DNA of 37,252 bases from a virus. The translations under genes were made by a program, and so were the position numbers. This document shows, piece by piece, positions 30,163 to 36,453 of the stretch (its first letter is position 1; each line of letters begins with the position of its first letter). The stretch spans positions 1-37,252 of IMG/VR virus record IMGVR_UViG_3300029449_000008; one strand, 5' to 3'. The notes beneath the pieces are model-generated. The model saw only the letters and a list, made by a program, of their open reading frames with translations, had not been told where the DNA came from and did no database searches.

Positions 30163-32001
30163 TTAATCCCAAGGTGCTTTTTCAGCCGTTTCCTGGAATG
30201 CTTCCGATACTTCGTTTATTCCTAAAGCCTTCTCCCATCCAAAATATGTCTGCGGTGAATTGTTATCGTTAAAAAACCTATTGCTTTGTATGTCAAAATG
30301 GTAATTAAAATATGCCCTTCCTGCAGCAACTCTGTCTTTTAACGCTCTTATGATAGTTGAATACCTTTGGTTGTCTTTATCCATTTCCATATATCCTATA
30401 CCTGTTAATTCAGATTCAAAGTCCCATACTCTTTCAACTGCGATTATATTATCCATCAAGTTGGTTATGTTTTTAGATCCATTTACAAAAGCTTTTGTTT
30501 GTTCTTGGTGTTCTAAACTTCCGATTTTATTTGGATGGCCTATTACAATCACAATAACATTATATCTTTTGGCAAACTTCTTGCATTCTTTTATAAGCTC
30601 TGTCTGTTCCGAATTGCTTTCACTATCTCCGTTTATAGCTGTCATTATATTGTCTATTACAAATACTTTAACTCCATGCTTCATATAGGAATTTTTCATT
30701 GCAACAAATATATCTTCATTTGCTTCATCGTCATACATAAAGAACTTATCTTTGTACCATGATTTTATAGCTAGCTTGACATTGTTTTTTATTAAAAACT
30801 CTTTATCACCCCATTCATTACGAACAACCTCTATCATGTTTCTTCTTCGCCCGATTAATTGTCGCATTATCCAGTTTTCAACTCTGCTTTCACTTAACTC
30901 CCCTGAATACAAGAACACTTTGTAATTTTTCAGCATGTTTGATATAACTTGTGAAATAAAAGTCGACTTACCTTCGTTGTCTCTGCCGAATATCAAAGTT
31001 AAATCTCCACCCTTCAACTTTTTGAAATGTCTATCTATTTCATATATTCCAGTGTAAAAGGTTTCGTTGTATTCCTCTTTGTCTGTCCTTCGTCCCATAT
31101 CAACAACACCGTTGACTTTTTCAATTAGTATTTCATCTATAAAACTTTTTACACCATTTTCACCCGTAGCCTTTAACAAATCATTAGCGTCTTTATATTT
31201 ATCATTTATGGCAATGCTCGTTTTATCGCTTCCTAGACGTTTTTTTATTTCTTTAGCCCCATTAATCCCTTGTTCGTCGTTATCGGCCCATATGATGAAA
31301 TTAGCACACGTAGAAAGGAAATCAAACGAGTTCATTATCCAATTTTTATCATTTATTCCCGATGGTATAGATACAACATTTTTATAACCTGATTGCCAAA
31401 CTGCCATTGCATCGAATTGACCTTCTGTAATTATAATCGGCTTCTTGGTGTCGATGTGATCCAATCCCCATAGTATAGATTTTGTTCCAGGCTCACGCAT
31501 ACACTTTTTTTCACCAACTTTGCGAAAGGTATTACAAACAACATTCCCTTTTTCGTCAAAGTATCGAAATGAATACCAACTGCCTTTTGATGTCTGAACT
31601 TTCCAATCAATCAAAGTTTCTTTATTTATCCCTCTAGCTGCAGCATCTTTTATTACTGAATCATTTAACTCTTGATATTCTTTAGTAGCTTTCTTGTACT
31701 GTTTCTTTACCGGTATAACTGGTTCCACTCTTGCTTCGCCTATTAATTCTCTCACATTGTCAACCGCTTCAGGAAATGTCATGCTTCTGTAATTTTGAAA
31801 ATATGAGTAAATGTCTATGTTTCCATTACAAGCAAAACAATGAAATTGATGTGCGTTATTATCCCAACTCATAGATGGGTTTTTATCCGGATGCAAAGGA
31901 CACAATACTTTTCCATTTACTTCTCTCATCCCCGTCCCTTGAAGTATAATATCTTTTGCCCTATTCCCTAATGTGTTTTTATAGTGTTGTGCGTCATTCA
32001 T
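30163..32001 (-). CDS. Primase-helicase (T7 gp4/Twinkle type)
   Basis: The protein has 612 residues. It starts with a zinc-binding domain (C34, H37, C55, C58), then a TOPRIM primase core with E193 in ITEGQFDAM and D240/D242 in WADNDEQG. The helicase domain has Walker A GRDNEGKST (339-347), Walker B VFVIDNI and a later IGHPNK motif (H4-like). It makes primers and unwinds DNA at the fork. It follows a replisome-organiser-like protein with an ATGA overlap. No phage DNA polymerase was found, so the host enzyme is likely recruited. Confidence 0.93.
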   Translation of the reverse strand: MNDAQHYKNTLGNRAKDIILQGTGMREVNGKVLCPLHPDKNPSMSWDNNAHQFHCFACNGNIDIYSYFQNYRSMTFPEAVDNVRELIGEARVEPVIPVKKQYKKATKEYQELNDSVIKDAAARGINKETLIDWKVQTSKGSWYSFRYFDEKGNVVCNTFRKVGEKKCMREPGTKSILWGLDHIDTKKPIIITEGQFDAMAVWQSGYKNVVSIPSGINDKNWIMNSFDFLSTCANFIIWADNDEQGINGAKEIKKRLGSDKTSIAINDKYKDANDLLKATGENGVKSFIDEILIEKVNGVVDMGRRTDKEEYNETFYTGIYEIDRHFKKLKGGDLTLIFGRDNEGKSTFISQVISNMLKNYKVFLYSGELSESRVENWIMRQLIGRRRNMIEVVRNEWGDKEFLIKNNVKLAIKSWYKDKFFMYDDEANEDIFVAMKNSYMKHGVKVFVIDNIMTAINGDSESNSEQTELIKECKKFAKRYNVIVIVIGHPNKIGSLEHQEQTKAFVNGSKNITNLMDNIIAVERVWDFESELTGIGYMEMDKDNQRYSTIIRALKDRVAAGRAYFNYHFDIQSNRFFNDNNSPQTYFGWEKALGINEVSEAFQETAEKAPWD

Positions 32002-32747
32002 GGTGTCACCTCTGTTATATCGTCAAATCCATCATCAAATACATATGTCTGTGTGCTAAATGTTTTTTTAGGCTTTGTCGCTATTACTTGATTAAGATAT
32101 CCCTCAAACTTGTTACTAAATAAGGTTTCCGGTCTAAGATATTTATTCATGTTTTCGTTATTGCTCCACTCTTTAACTTTTACATCTATCACCTTCTTAA
32201 AATCATCTAATACAAAACCTTCGTTAAATCTTGCTTGTATACAGTCTTTTGTTTTAGCAGATGTATGTCTGAAACTTTTCCCTGTACATTCATTTAAATA
32301 ATCAACGATTTTAGCGTACGGGATATTACTTTTTCCTTCTTCTCCTTCTTTACATTCTTGTTTGTTGCCCTTTGTTTGCCCTTTGTTTGTCTTCGGATTG
32401 CCCTGTTGCTCGCCCTTTTGCTTGCCCTTGTCGTCATCTTTAGACTGGTAAAAGTCGTAATTTACAATGGTTACAAGCGTATTCTTGTTTGTCCCTTTGG
32501 TCGCCACTTCGTTCGTCCTTTTTAGCTTGTCCATTGCAAGACGTATTTGTTTAGGACTCAGGTCTAATGCTTCAGATAATTTGTTTATACTGGTAATATG
32601 TTGCCCTCTTTTTACGTCTTGCCCTCTCCATGTATTATCTTGGTGGTTAGCTTTCAAGACTAAATGAAAGAACAATCTAAATACATTAGGGTCAGTGTAC
32701 CATTCCCATTCTTCGATTTTCCTGTGAAATCTAACCCATCCTTCCAT
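31998..32747 (-). CDS. Replication initiation / replisome organiser-like protein
   Basis: The protein has 249 residues. The N-terminal domain (1-105) is a winged-helix typical of phage replication initiators (WVRFHRKIEEWEWYTDPNVFRLFFHLVLKA... and KLSEALDLSPKQIRLAMDKL). A Lys/Gln/Glu-rich linker follows. Residues 140-220 match the Phg_2220_C domain (IPYAKIVDYLNECTGKSFRH ... DDFKKVIDVKVKEW ... YLRPETLFSNKFEGYLNQ). Such proteins bind the phage origin and load the helicase. It lies immediately upstream of the primase-helicase gene. The origin may lie within this gene, but no iterons were clear. Confidence 0.85.
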   Translation of the reverse strand: MEGWVRFHRKIEEWEWYTDPNVFRLFFHLVLKANHQDNTWRGQDVKRGQHITSINKLSEALDLSPKQIRLAMDKLKRTNEVATKGTNKNTLVTIVNYDFYQSKDDDKGKQKGEQQGNPKTNKGQTKGNKQECKEGEEGKSNIPYAKIVDYLNECTGKSFRHTSAKTKDCIQARFNEGFVLDDFKKVIDVKVKEWSNNENMNKYLRPETLFSNKFEGYLNQVIATKPKKTFSTQTYVFDDGFDDITEVTP

Positions 32748-32750
32748 ATG

Positions 32751-32900
32751 TCACCTCGTTTTAATTATCAAACCCAATCCAGTCTTTATAAGTTTGTCTA
32801 TTTCTTTTATGTCGTGTTCTGTTTCTACAATTACATCAATTTCTTCACCGAACCATTCTTCAGATAGTTCCAAAATATTAATTAATTCTTTTGATTTAAT
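32751..32900 (-). CDS. 49-residue acidic protein with apparent ATT start
   Basis: An open frame of 50 codons lies directly after the TAA stop of the HTH gene, in the same frame. It encodes (M/I)KSKELINILELSEEWFGEE, then IDVIVETEHDIKEIDKLIKT and a short hydrophobic end. No ATG, GTG or usable TTG is near the front. ATT at 32900 is 6 bases after a good GGGGGTG ribosome site, which favours a rare ATT start. Read-through of the stop, or an ATG damaged by mutation, are alternatives. The protein pattern (KSKELI...L) is that of normal small phage proteins, so the frame looks genuine. Confidence 0.5.
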   Translation of the reverse strand: MKSKELINILELSEEWFGEEIDVIVETEHDIKEIDKLIKTGLGLIIKTR

Positions 32901-33059
32901 TTACTTCACCCCCATATATTTATTTAGATCAATTTCAGTTATCCTCCATTGACCACCAACCATAGTTCCTTTTAAATCGCCACTCTTTAAAATCTTTAAA
33001 AGTGTTGGTTTTGAAATACCAAGTGTTTCTTGAACTTCTTTAAATTTAAATACCTTCAT
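32901..33059 (-). CDS. Excisionase/MerR-like helix-turn-helix protein
   Basis: The frame starts with ATG at 33059, after AAGGAGG, giving 52 residues. MKVFKFKEVQETLGISKPTL is a HTH_17-type recognition motif, then KILKSGDLKGTMVGGQWRI is the wing and ITEIDLNKYMGVK the end. Such small proteins act as excisionases or local regulators. Since no integrase is seen, regulation of this operon is likelier. It is the first gene after promoter P4. Confidence 0.82.
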   Translation of the reverse strand: MKVFKFKEVQETLGISKPTLLKILKSGDLKGTMVGGQWRITEIDLNKYMGVK

Positions 33060-33084
33060 AATTACCTCCTTGTCTATTTACTAT

Positions 33085-33113
33085 ATTTTACCAAGATTAA
33101 CTAAGTTTGTCAA
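33085..33113 (-). promoter_or_regulatory. Promoter P4 of the replication operon
   Basis: TTGACA (33113-33108) and TAAAAT (33090-33085) have 17-base spacing. It lacks the A/T inverted repeat of P1-P3, so it is probably controlled differently. Confidence 0.85.
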
Positions 33114-33125
33114 CCCCTAAAACCA

Positions 33126-33139
33126 TGCAAATTCTTGCA
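33126..33139. promoter_or_regulatory. Inverted repeat upstream of P4
   Basis: TGCAA-ATTC-TTGCA is a perfect 5-4-5 inverted repeat 12 bases upstream of the -35 box. Its position fits an operator, perhaps for the HTH protein encoded just downstream. Confidence 0.45.
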
Positions 33140-33141
33140 AT

Positions 33142-33165
33142 AAAAAAGAGGTGATTTCTCACCCC
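33142..33165 (-). terminator. Strong terminator at end of early block 1
   Basis: Seven-pair stem (GGGGUGA with UCACCUC) and a GAAA loop, followed by UUUUUUAUU. It starts at the stop codon of the transglutaminase-like gene and separates the two early operons. Confidence 0.88.
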
Positions 33166-33752
33166 TATTCTATCCACCCCTGCACCCTTACAACTACATC
33201 ATCCAGGGATATGTCTACAGTTTGCCATTCTCCGTTAATGTATACTTGATTCCAGGCGTGTCGTACACTTTTCAATTCTTCTGAATATACTTGTCCCACT
33301 ACTACTTTGCAAGGGATGTTCAATCTTCGTAAATACCAAGCCAGATACTTGGCGTCTTGCTCGCATACCCACCCTTCTTGTTGGCTGCAGTATTCTTTGA
33401 CTTGTTGAATTATCGGATCAATATTAATTTCCAGTTCTTCAAATCCGAAACAATCATAAGTATTTTCCAGGTAGGTCGGCTCATAGTCTGAATAAACCTT
33501 ATCTCTTTGATAATACCTATAAACTCCGTCATCATCTTGGTGATACAACCTTATATCATATGTTCCTGTCCCAAGCCTTAGAGGTATCGTGTAAGGGCTT
33601 ATCCCGTGCGTCCAATAGTATTGTATGCCTTCGTCGTGTTTGATGTATACAAGTGGTGCATCGACTGTTACATATCCGTCTTCGATATCTTCATTTGTGA
33701 AACCTACTAGCATTATTGAAAACGCTAGTAGGAGTATTAATATCTTTTTCAT
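33165..33752 (-). CDS. Secreted transglutaminase-like protein
   Basis: The protein has 195 residues. The N-terminus is a signal peptide (MKKILILLLAFSIMLVGF). No lipobox Cys follows, so it is probably secreted. Residues 115-185 form a transglutaminase-like core: C130 in GWVCEQDAKYLAWYLRRL, H165 in RHAWNQVYINGEW and D180 in VDISLD, the classic Cys-His-Asp order. Such domains cut or cross-link peptides at the cell surface. As an early gene on a lytic phage it could modify the wall or block superinfection; this is inference. It ends at a strong terminator and follows the dUTPase gene without a gap. Confidence 0.82.
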   Translation of the reverse strand: MKKILILLLAFSIMLVGFTNEDIEDGYVTVDAPLVYIKHDEGIQYYWTHGISPYTIPLRLGTGTYDIRLYHQDDDGVYRYYQRDKVYSDYEPTYLENTYDCFGFEELEINIDPIIQQVKEYCSQQEGWVCEQDAKYLAWYLRRLNIPCKVVVGQVYSEELKSVRHAWNQVYINGEWQTVDISLDDVVVRVQGWIE

Positions 33753-34085
33753 CTAATAACCTTCATCCTGTCGGTTGATATTCTTGGTCCATTTATCTTG
33801 ATATGCGTTTTCTATTTCGTCCGGTGTAAATCCTAGTTGATTGCCGATTGATAGCCAAAAGAACAAAATATCAACATATTCCTCTATGGTTTTTTCTTTG
33901 TCTATGGACTTGTCTTTTTTCCAATATTTGAATGACTTGGTTTCATTTGCAAACTCGCTGCATTCCACCATCATAGCTAGAGTTAGGTCTGTAAGGCGTG
34001 TATTTGGGTCTTGTTGTAGTTCTTTTTTCCTTATGATGTAATTGTCTAGGTCTTTCTGTAAAGTCATTAATTCTTTAATTTCCAT
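33753..34085 (-). CDS. Dimeric dUTPase (MazG-like superfamily)
   Basis: The protein has 110 residues with the start at ATG 34085, after GGAGG. Key motifs are MVECSEFANETKSFKYWK and IEEYVDILFFWLSIGN, the EExxE/ExxD helices that bind metal and nucleotide in all-alpha dUTPases. It then has TPDEIENAYQDKW. It hydrolyses dUTP to dUMP, keeping uracil out of new phage DNA. The start overlaps the previous stop (TAATG). Confidence 0.87.
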   Translation of the reverse strand: MEIKELMTLQKDLDNYIIRKKELQQDPNTRLTDLTLAMMVECSEFANETKSFKYWKKDKSIDKEKTIEEYVDILFFWLSIGNQLGFTPDEIENAYQDKWTKNINRQDEGY

Positions 34086-34228
34086 TATTCTTCCTCCTTC
34101 AATATCTCGCAATCTCCACGGTCCCACACTTTAATAAAATGTGCGTTACCTTCTTGGATGTCTACTTTAATTTGGTAGAGGTTGGATTCTATTACAACCC
34201 CTACTCCTTCCGGTGTTTTTACTCTCAT
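34085..34228 (-). CDS. 47-residue small protein, unknown
   Basis: The frame starts with ATG at 34228, after AAAGGGG, and encodes MRVKTPEGVGVVIESNLYQI, then IKVWDRGDCEILKEEE. It is a short beta-strand-rich protein. The start overlaps the previous stop by ATGA, and the end overlaps the dUTPase start. Confidence 0.7.
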   Translation of the reverse strand: MRVKTPEGVGVVIESNLYQIKVDIQEGNAHFIKVWDRGDCEILKEEE

Positions 34229-34374
34229 TTTTTTCGCCCCTTTCGACGTCTTAATTCTTGTTTCAATTGCGTTGTGCTGTATTTTTCTAATTCGCCTTTT
34301 GAATTTCTTTCATTGTTTTCTTTTTCAAGTTCAAGTTTTAATTTATCAATATATACTTCGTCATATCCTTTCAT
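34225..34374 (-). CDS. 49-residue basic helical protein, unknown
   Basis: The frame starts with ATG at 34374 after GGAGGAAG. It encodes a charged helix followed by a very basic end (QLKQELRRRKGRKK). It overlaps both neighbours by ATGA, which supports it as a real gene. Confidence 0.7.
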   Translation of the reverse strand: MKGYDEVYIDKLKLELEKENNERNSKGELEKYSTTQLKQELRRRKGRKK

Positions 34375-34511
34375 TCTTCCACTTCCTCCGGGAATGCTCC
34401 CTCTCTGACTACTGCTCCGCCTTCCATGTACTCTATAATGTACATGCCCTTGATTGTGTCAACATGGTCTACTTCAATTGATTCTTTATATCCTTCAGGT
34501 TTATAACGCAT
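34371..34511 (-). CDS. 46-residue acidic small protein, unknown
   Basis: The frame starts with ATG at 34511, after GGAGGGGAG, and overlaps the stop of the HTH gene. MRYKPEGYKESIEVDHVDTI is followed by MYIIEYMEGGAVVREGAFPE, a beta-like fold with an acidic end. Confidence 0.68.
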   Translation of the reverse strand: MRYKPEGYKESIEVDHVDTIKGMYIIEYMEGGAVVREGAFPEEVEE

Positions 34512-34773
34512 TCTCCCCTCCTATGGCATCATATACAGCTTGTAACTCTTGTATCCTGTGTTTTGTCTCGTACAAGAAACTTTTTATATCTGCATCATTT
34601 TCAGCTATGTAATACCCTTGACTATCGCTATGTGATATTACTGGTATACCCCTCAATCTTAGCTGTTGGACCTGCCTTCTTAGGCTCCTGTCACTTACGC
34701 CTAACTGGATTGAAAGGTGTTGCCTGGAAAGGGAATTTCGTTCCCCTTCCTGTAGTAAATCTATAAGATTCAT
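34501..34773 (-). CDS. HTH_11-type winged-helix regulator
   Basis: The protein has 90 residues. Residues 14-60 form a winged helix-turn-helix (SRQHLSIQLGVSDRSLRRQV, then a wing GIPVISHSDSQGYYIAEN). The C-terminal helix (ETKHRIQELQAVYDAI) may dimerise. It is in the middle of early block 1, next to SSB. A role as a middle/late switch is plausible; no target site was identified. Confidence 0.78.
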   Translation of the reverse strand: MNLIDLLQEGERNSLSRQHLSIQLGVSDRSLRRQVQQLRLRGIPVISHSDSQGYYIAENDADIKSFLYETKHRIQELQAVYDAIGGENAL

Positions 34774-34784
34774 TTAATCCTCCT

Positions 34785-35201
34785 TTATTCCCAGGGAATT
34801 TCCCCTCCGTCGGTAGGCTCAAAAATGTCGTCCGTAAAGTCCGGGAATGTATCATCGTGTCCGAGTCCTGGATCGGCTTTCTTCGATTCAGCAAAGTCTA
34901 TGATTTCAACATTGTTTCCGATTATCTTTATTGTAGACCTTTTCTGTCCGCTTTTATCTGTCCATCGTTCCTGCTTCAAACTACCATTTACGGCTATTCT
35001 GCAGCCTTTATCTGTCATTTTGTAGATATTTTCTGCTGTTTTGCCGAATAGTACAAAGTCAAAGAAGTTTGCTTCATCCTCTTTCTTGTACCCATTTACC
35101 GCAATGGTTCCGTTCATAATAGCTATGTTTTTAGAACCTGCGTGTCTTAATTCACCTTGCTTTGTCATGCGACCAGAAATTGTTACTACGTTTATATTCA
35201 T
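34785..35201 (-). CDS. ssb: Single-stranded DNA-binding protein
   Basis: The protein has 138 residues: an OB-fold (INVVTISGRMTKQGELRH..., NFFDFVLFGKTAENIYK, KGCRIAVNGSLKQERWTDKSGQKRSTIKI) and an acidic tail ending GGEIPWE. The usual tail end is Pro-Phe, here replaced by Pro-Trp-Glu. That tail recruits partner proteins, so host interactions may differ. It has a strong ribosome site and precedes the winged-helix gene. Confidence 0.9.
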   Translation of the reverse strand: MNINVVTISGRMTKQGELRHAGSKNIAIMNGTIAVNGYKKEDEANFFDFVLFGKTAENIYKMTDKGCRIAVNGSLKQERWTDKSGQKRSTIKIIGNNVEIIDFAESKKADPGLGHDDTFPDFTDDIFEPTDGGEIPWE

Positions 35202-35396
35202 TTATTTACTCTCCTTGTAATAGTTTTTATAAAAATTAATAGCTAATCTATTTTGAATTGGTTTAACTTTCCTATTCCATTCTAAGGTATATGCTTGTTC
35301 TGCTTTTTTACCCTCTTCGCTGTTCATCGATAGGTACTTTTCACACCTACATTTGCTATAACACACTCCTAAAACTCTCCATATACAATCATTCAT
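35202..35396 (-). CDS. 64-residue Cys-containing protein
   Basis: Four cysteines lie in the first 18 residues (MNDCIWRVLGVCYSKCRCEK), followed by a helical tail rich in Lys and Asn. It probably binds zinc. Its stop abuts the ssb start. Function unknown. Confidence 0.68.
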   Translation of the reverse strand: MNDCIWRVLGVCYSKCRCEKYLSMNSEEGKKAEQAYTLEWNRKVKPIQNRLAINFYKNYYKESK

Positions 35397-35605
35397 TGTG
35401 TTTCCTCCCTATTTTTAATTGCTTTTTTTATTACTTCTTCAGCTATGTTCTTTTCAACTTCTGTTAATCCATCGTCGTTGTGGATTAGTCTTAGAGACCG
35501 CCTTAATGTGCTGCGTTCCTCTATCAACTTTACCCGTTCTGCGTTGCGTTCTTTGTATTCCTTTTGATACTTTCGTCTTTCTCGCTTATTGTACACTTTT
35601 TTCAC
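35393..35605 (-). CDS. 70-residue basic helical protein
   Basis: A very charged protein (MKKVYNKRERRKYQKEYKER...), with a second helix ending in basic and acidic mixed residues. It could bind nucleic acid; no motif decides. It overlaps both neighbours by ATGA. Confidence 0.67.
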   Translation of the reverse strand: MKKVYNKRERRKYQKEYKERNAERVKLIEERSTLRRSLRLIHNDDGLTEVEKNIAEEVIKKAIKNREETQ

Positions 35606-35874
35606 ACTCCTTTGTTTATATTGTAATATTTTTGCTTTCCTGCGTCCTTCCTGATCTTATCAGCCACCTTTTGCTTGTATTGACGGTCTAGTGTTAACCT
35701 TAATACGCTTTCCCGTAAATACGGGCTGTCCGGGACTGTATGGTGTTCCATTAGTTGTATCAGTTTTCTGCACACGTTAGGGCTACGAAAATGACCATGC
35801 ATATTGTAATCCCCATTCTCATTCCTGATTATCCAATCACTTTTACATTTAACAACCTTAAATCTGTCTTTCAA
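35602..35874 (-). CDS. 90-residue protein with TTG start
   Basis: The start is placed at TTG 35874 (MKDRFKVVKCKSDWIIRNEN...), 7 bases after GGGGTG and 17 bases after the upstream stop. A longer frame from ATG 35973 would overlap the previous gene by 82 bases without a ribosome site. The protein has a beta-like N-terminus with HGHFRSPNVCRKLIQLM, then helices with basic residues. Similar proteins occur in Firmicutes phages, but I know no role. Confidence 0.66.
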   Translation of the reverse strand: MKDRFKVVKCKSDWIIRNENGDYNMHGHFRSPNVCRKLIQLMEHHTVPDSPYLRESVLRLTLDRQYKQKVADKIRKDAGKQKYYNINKGV

Positions 35875-35891
35875 AGGTACACACCCCTTTG

Positions 35892-36452
35892 CTATTTTAT
35901 CAAACCTAACCACCTGCAACCTTTTTCGTATGATGGCTTGTTTCGTTTCGGATCTTTGAGAGCATTTGACCATGTTGACTGTGGAATTCCTGTGGCTTCA
36001 ATCAACTCATTGTGCGATATTCCAAACTCTTTCATCCTCTTTCTTACAGTATCGGGTTTAACTGATTTTGGCAATCCATCAAGTCTGCCTTTTAATGTTT
36101 GATTCTGCATCCTTAAATGTGCATTGGCTTTTTTAAGATTAGCAACGTCTTTTCGAGTATATCCGTCACTCCTGGAATTTTTCATAAGTGTAGCCATTTT
36201 ACTATTAGATGCACTTAGCTTAGCTATTTCTGCAGTCTTTTCTTCTAATAATGACTCATAGTACCCTTTTACGTTTTTATCTTCTTCAGCCTTAAATACA
36301 AACCTCGCTTCGCATGTTACGCAATCACTTATCATTTTAATGTCTTTGATGCTGTTGTATTGTAGCATCTCCTGAATGTTCTTAATTATTTCTTTTTGAC
36401 TTTGGGCTATTTTCATTGATAACCCGTATGGATGTTTCTGATCATTAGTCAT
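35892..36452 (-). CDS. Coiled-coil protein with C-terminal helix-turn-helix
   Basis: The protein has 186 residues. The middle (65-130) is a coiled coil. Residues 136-175 are an XRE-like helix-turn-helix (RKRMKEFGISHNELIEATGIPQSTWSNALKD). An N-terminal part has C44 and C47. It may be a transcriptional regulator of the switch to late genes. It starts directly after the stop of the pentapeptide-repeat gene. Confidence 0.72.
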   Translation of the reverse strand: MTNDQKHPYGLSMKIAQSQKEIIKNIQEMLQYNSIKDIKMISDCVTCEARFVFKAEEDKNVKGYYESLLEEKTAEIAKLSASNSKMATLMKNSRSDGYTRKDVANLKKANAHLRMQNQTLKGRLDGLPKSVKPDTVRKRMKEFGISHNELIEATGIPQSTWSNALKDPKRNKPSYEKGCRWLGLIK

Positions 36453-36453
36453 G

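Noticed and set aside
32901-33059. Evidence of lysogeny from the excisionase-like gene
   Set aside because: No integrase, attachment repeat or CI-type repressor was found; such small HTH proteins often serve as plain regulators.
34691-34894. 67-codon minus frame between ssb and the HTH gene
   Set aside because: Overlaps both well-supported genes in another frame; composition is unlike a protein and there is no ribosome site.
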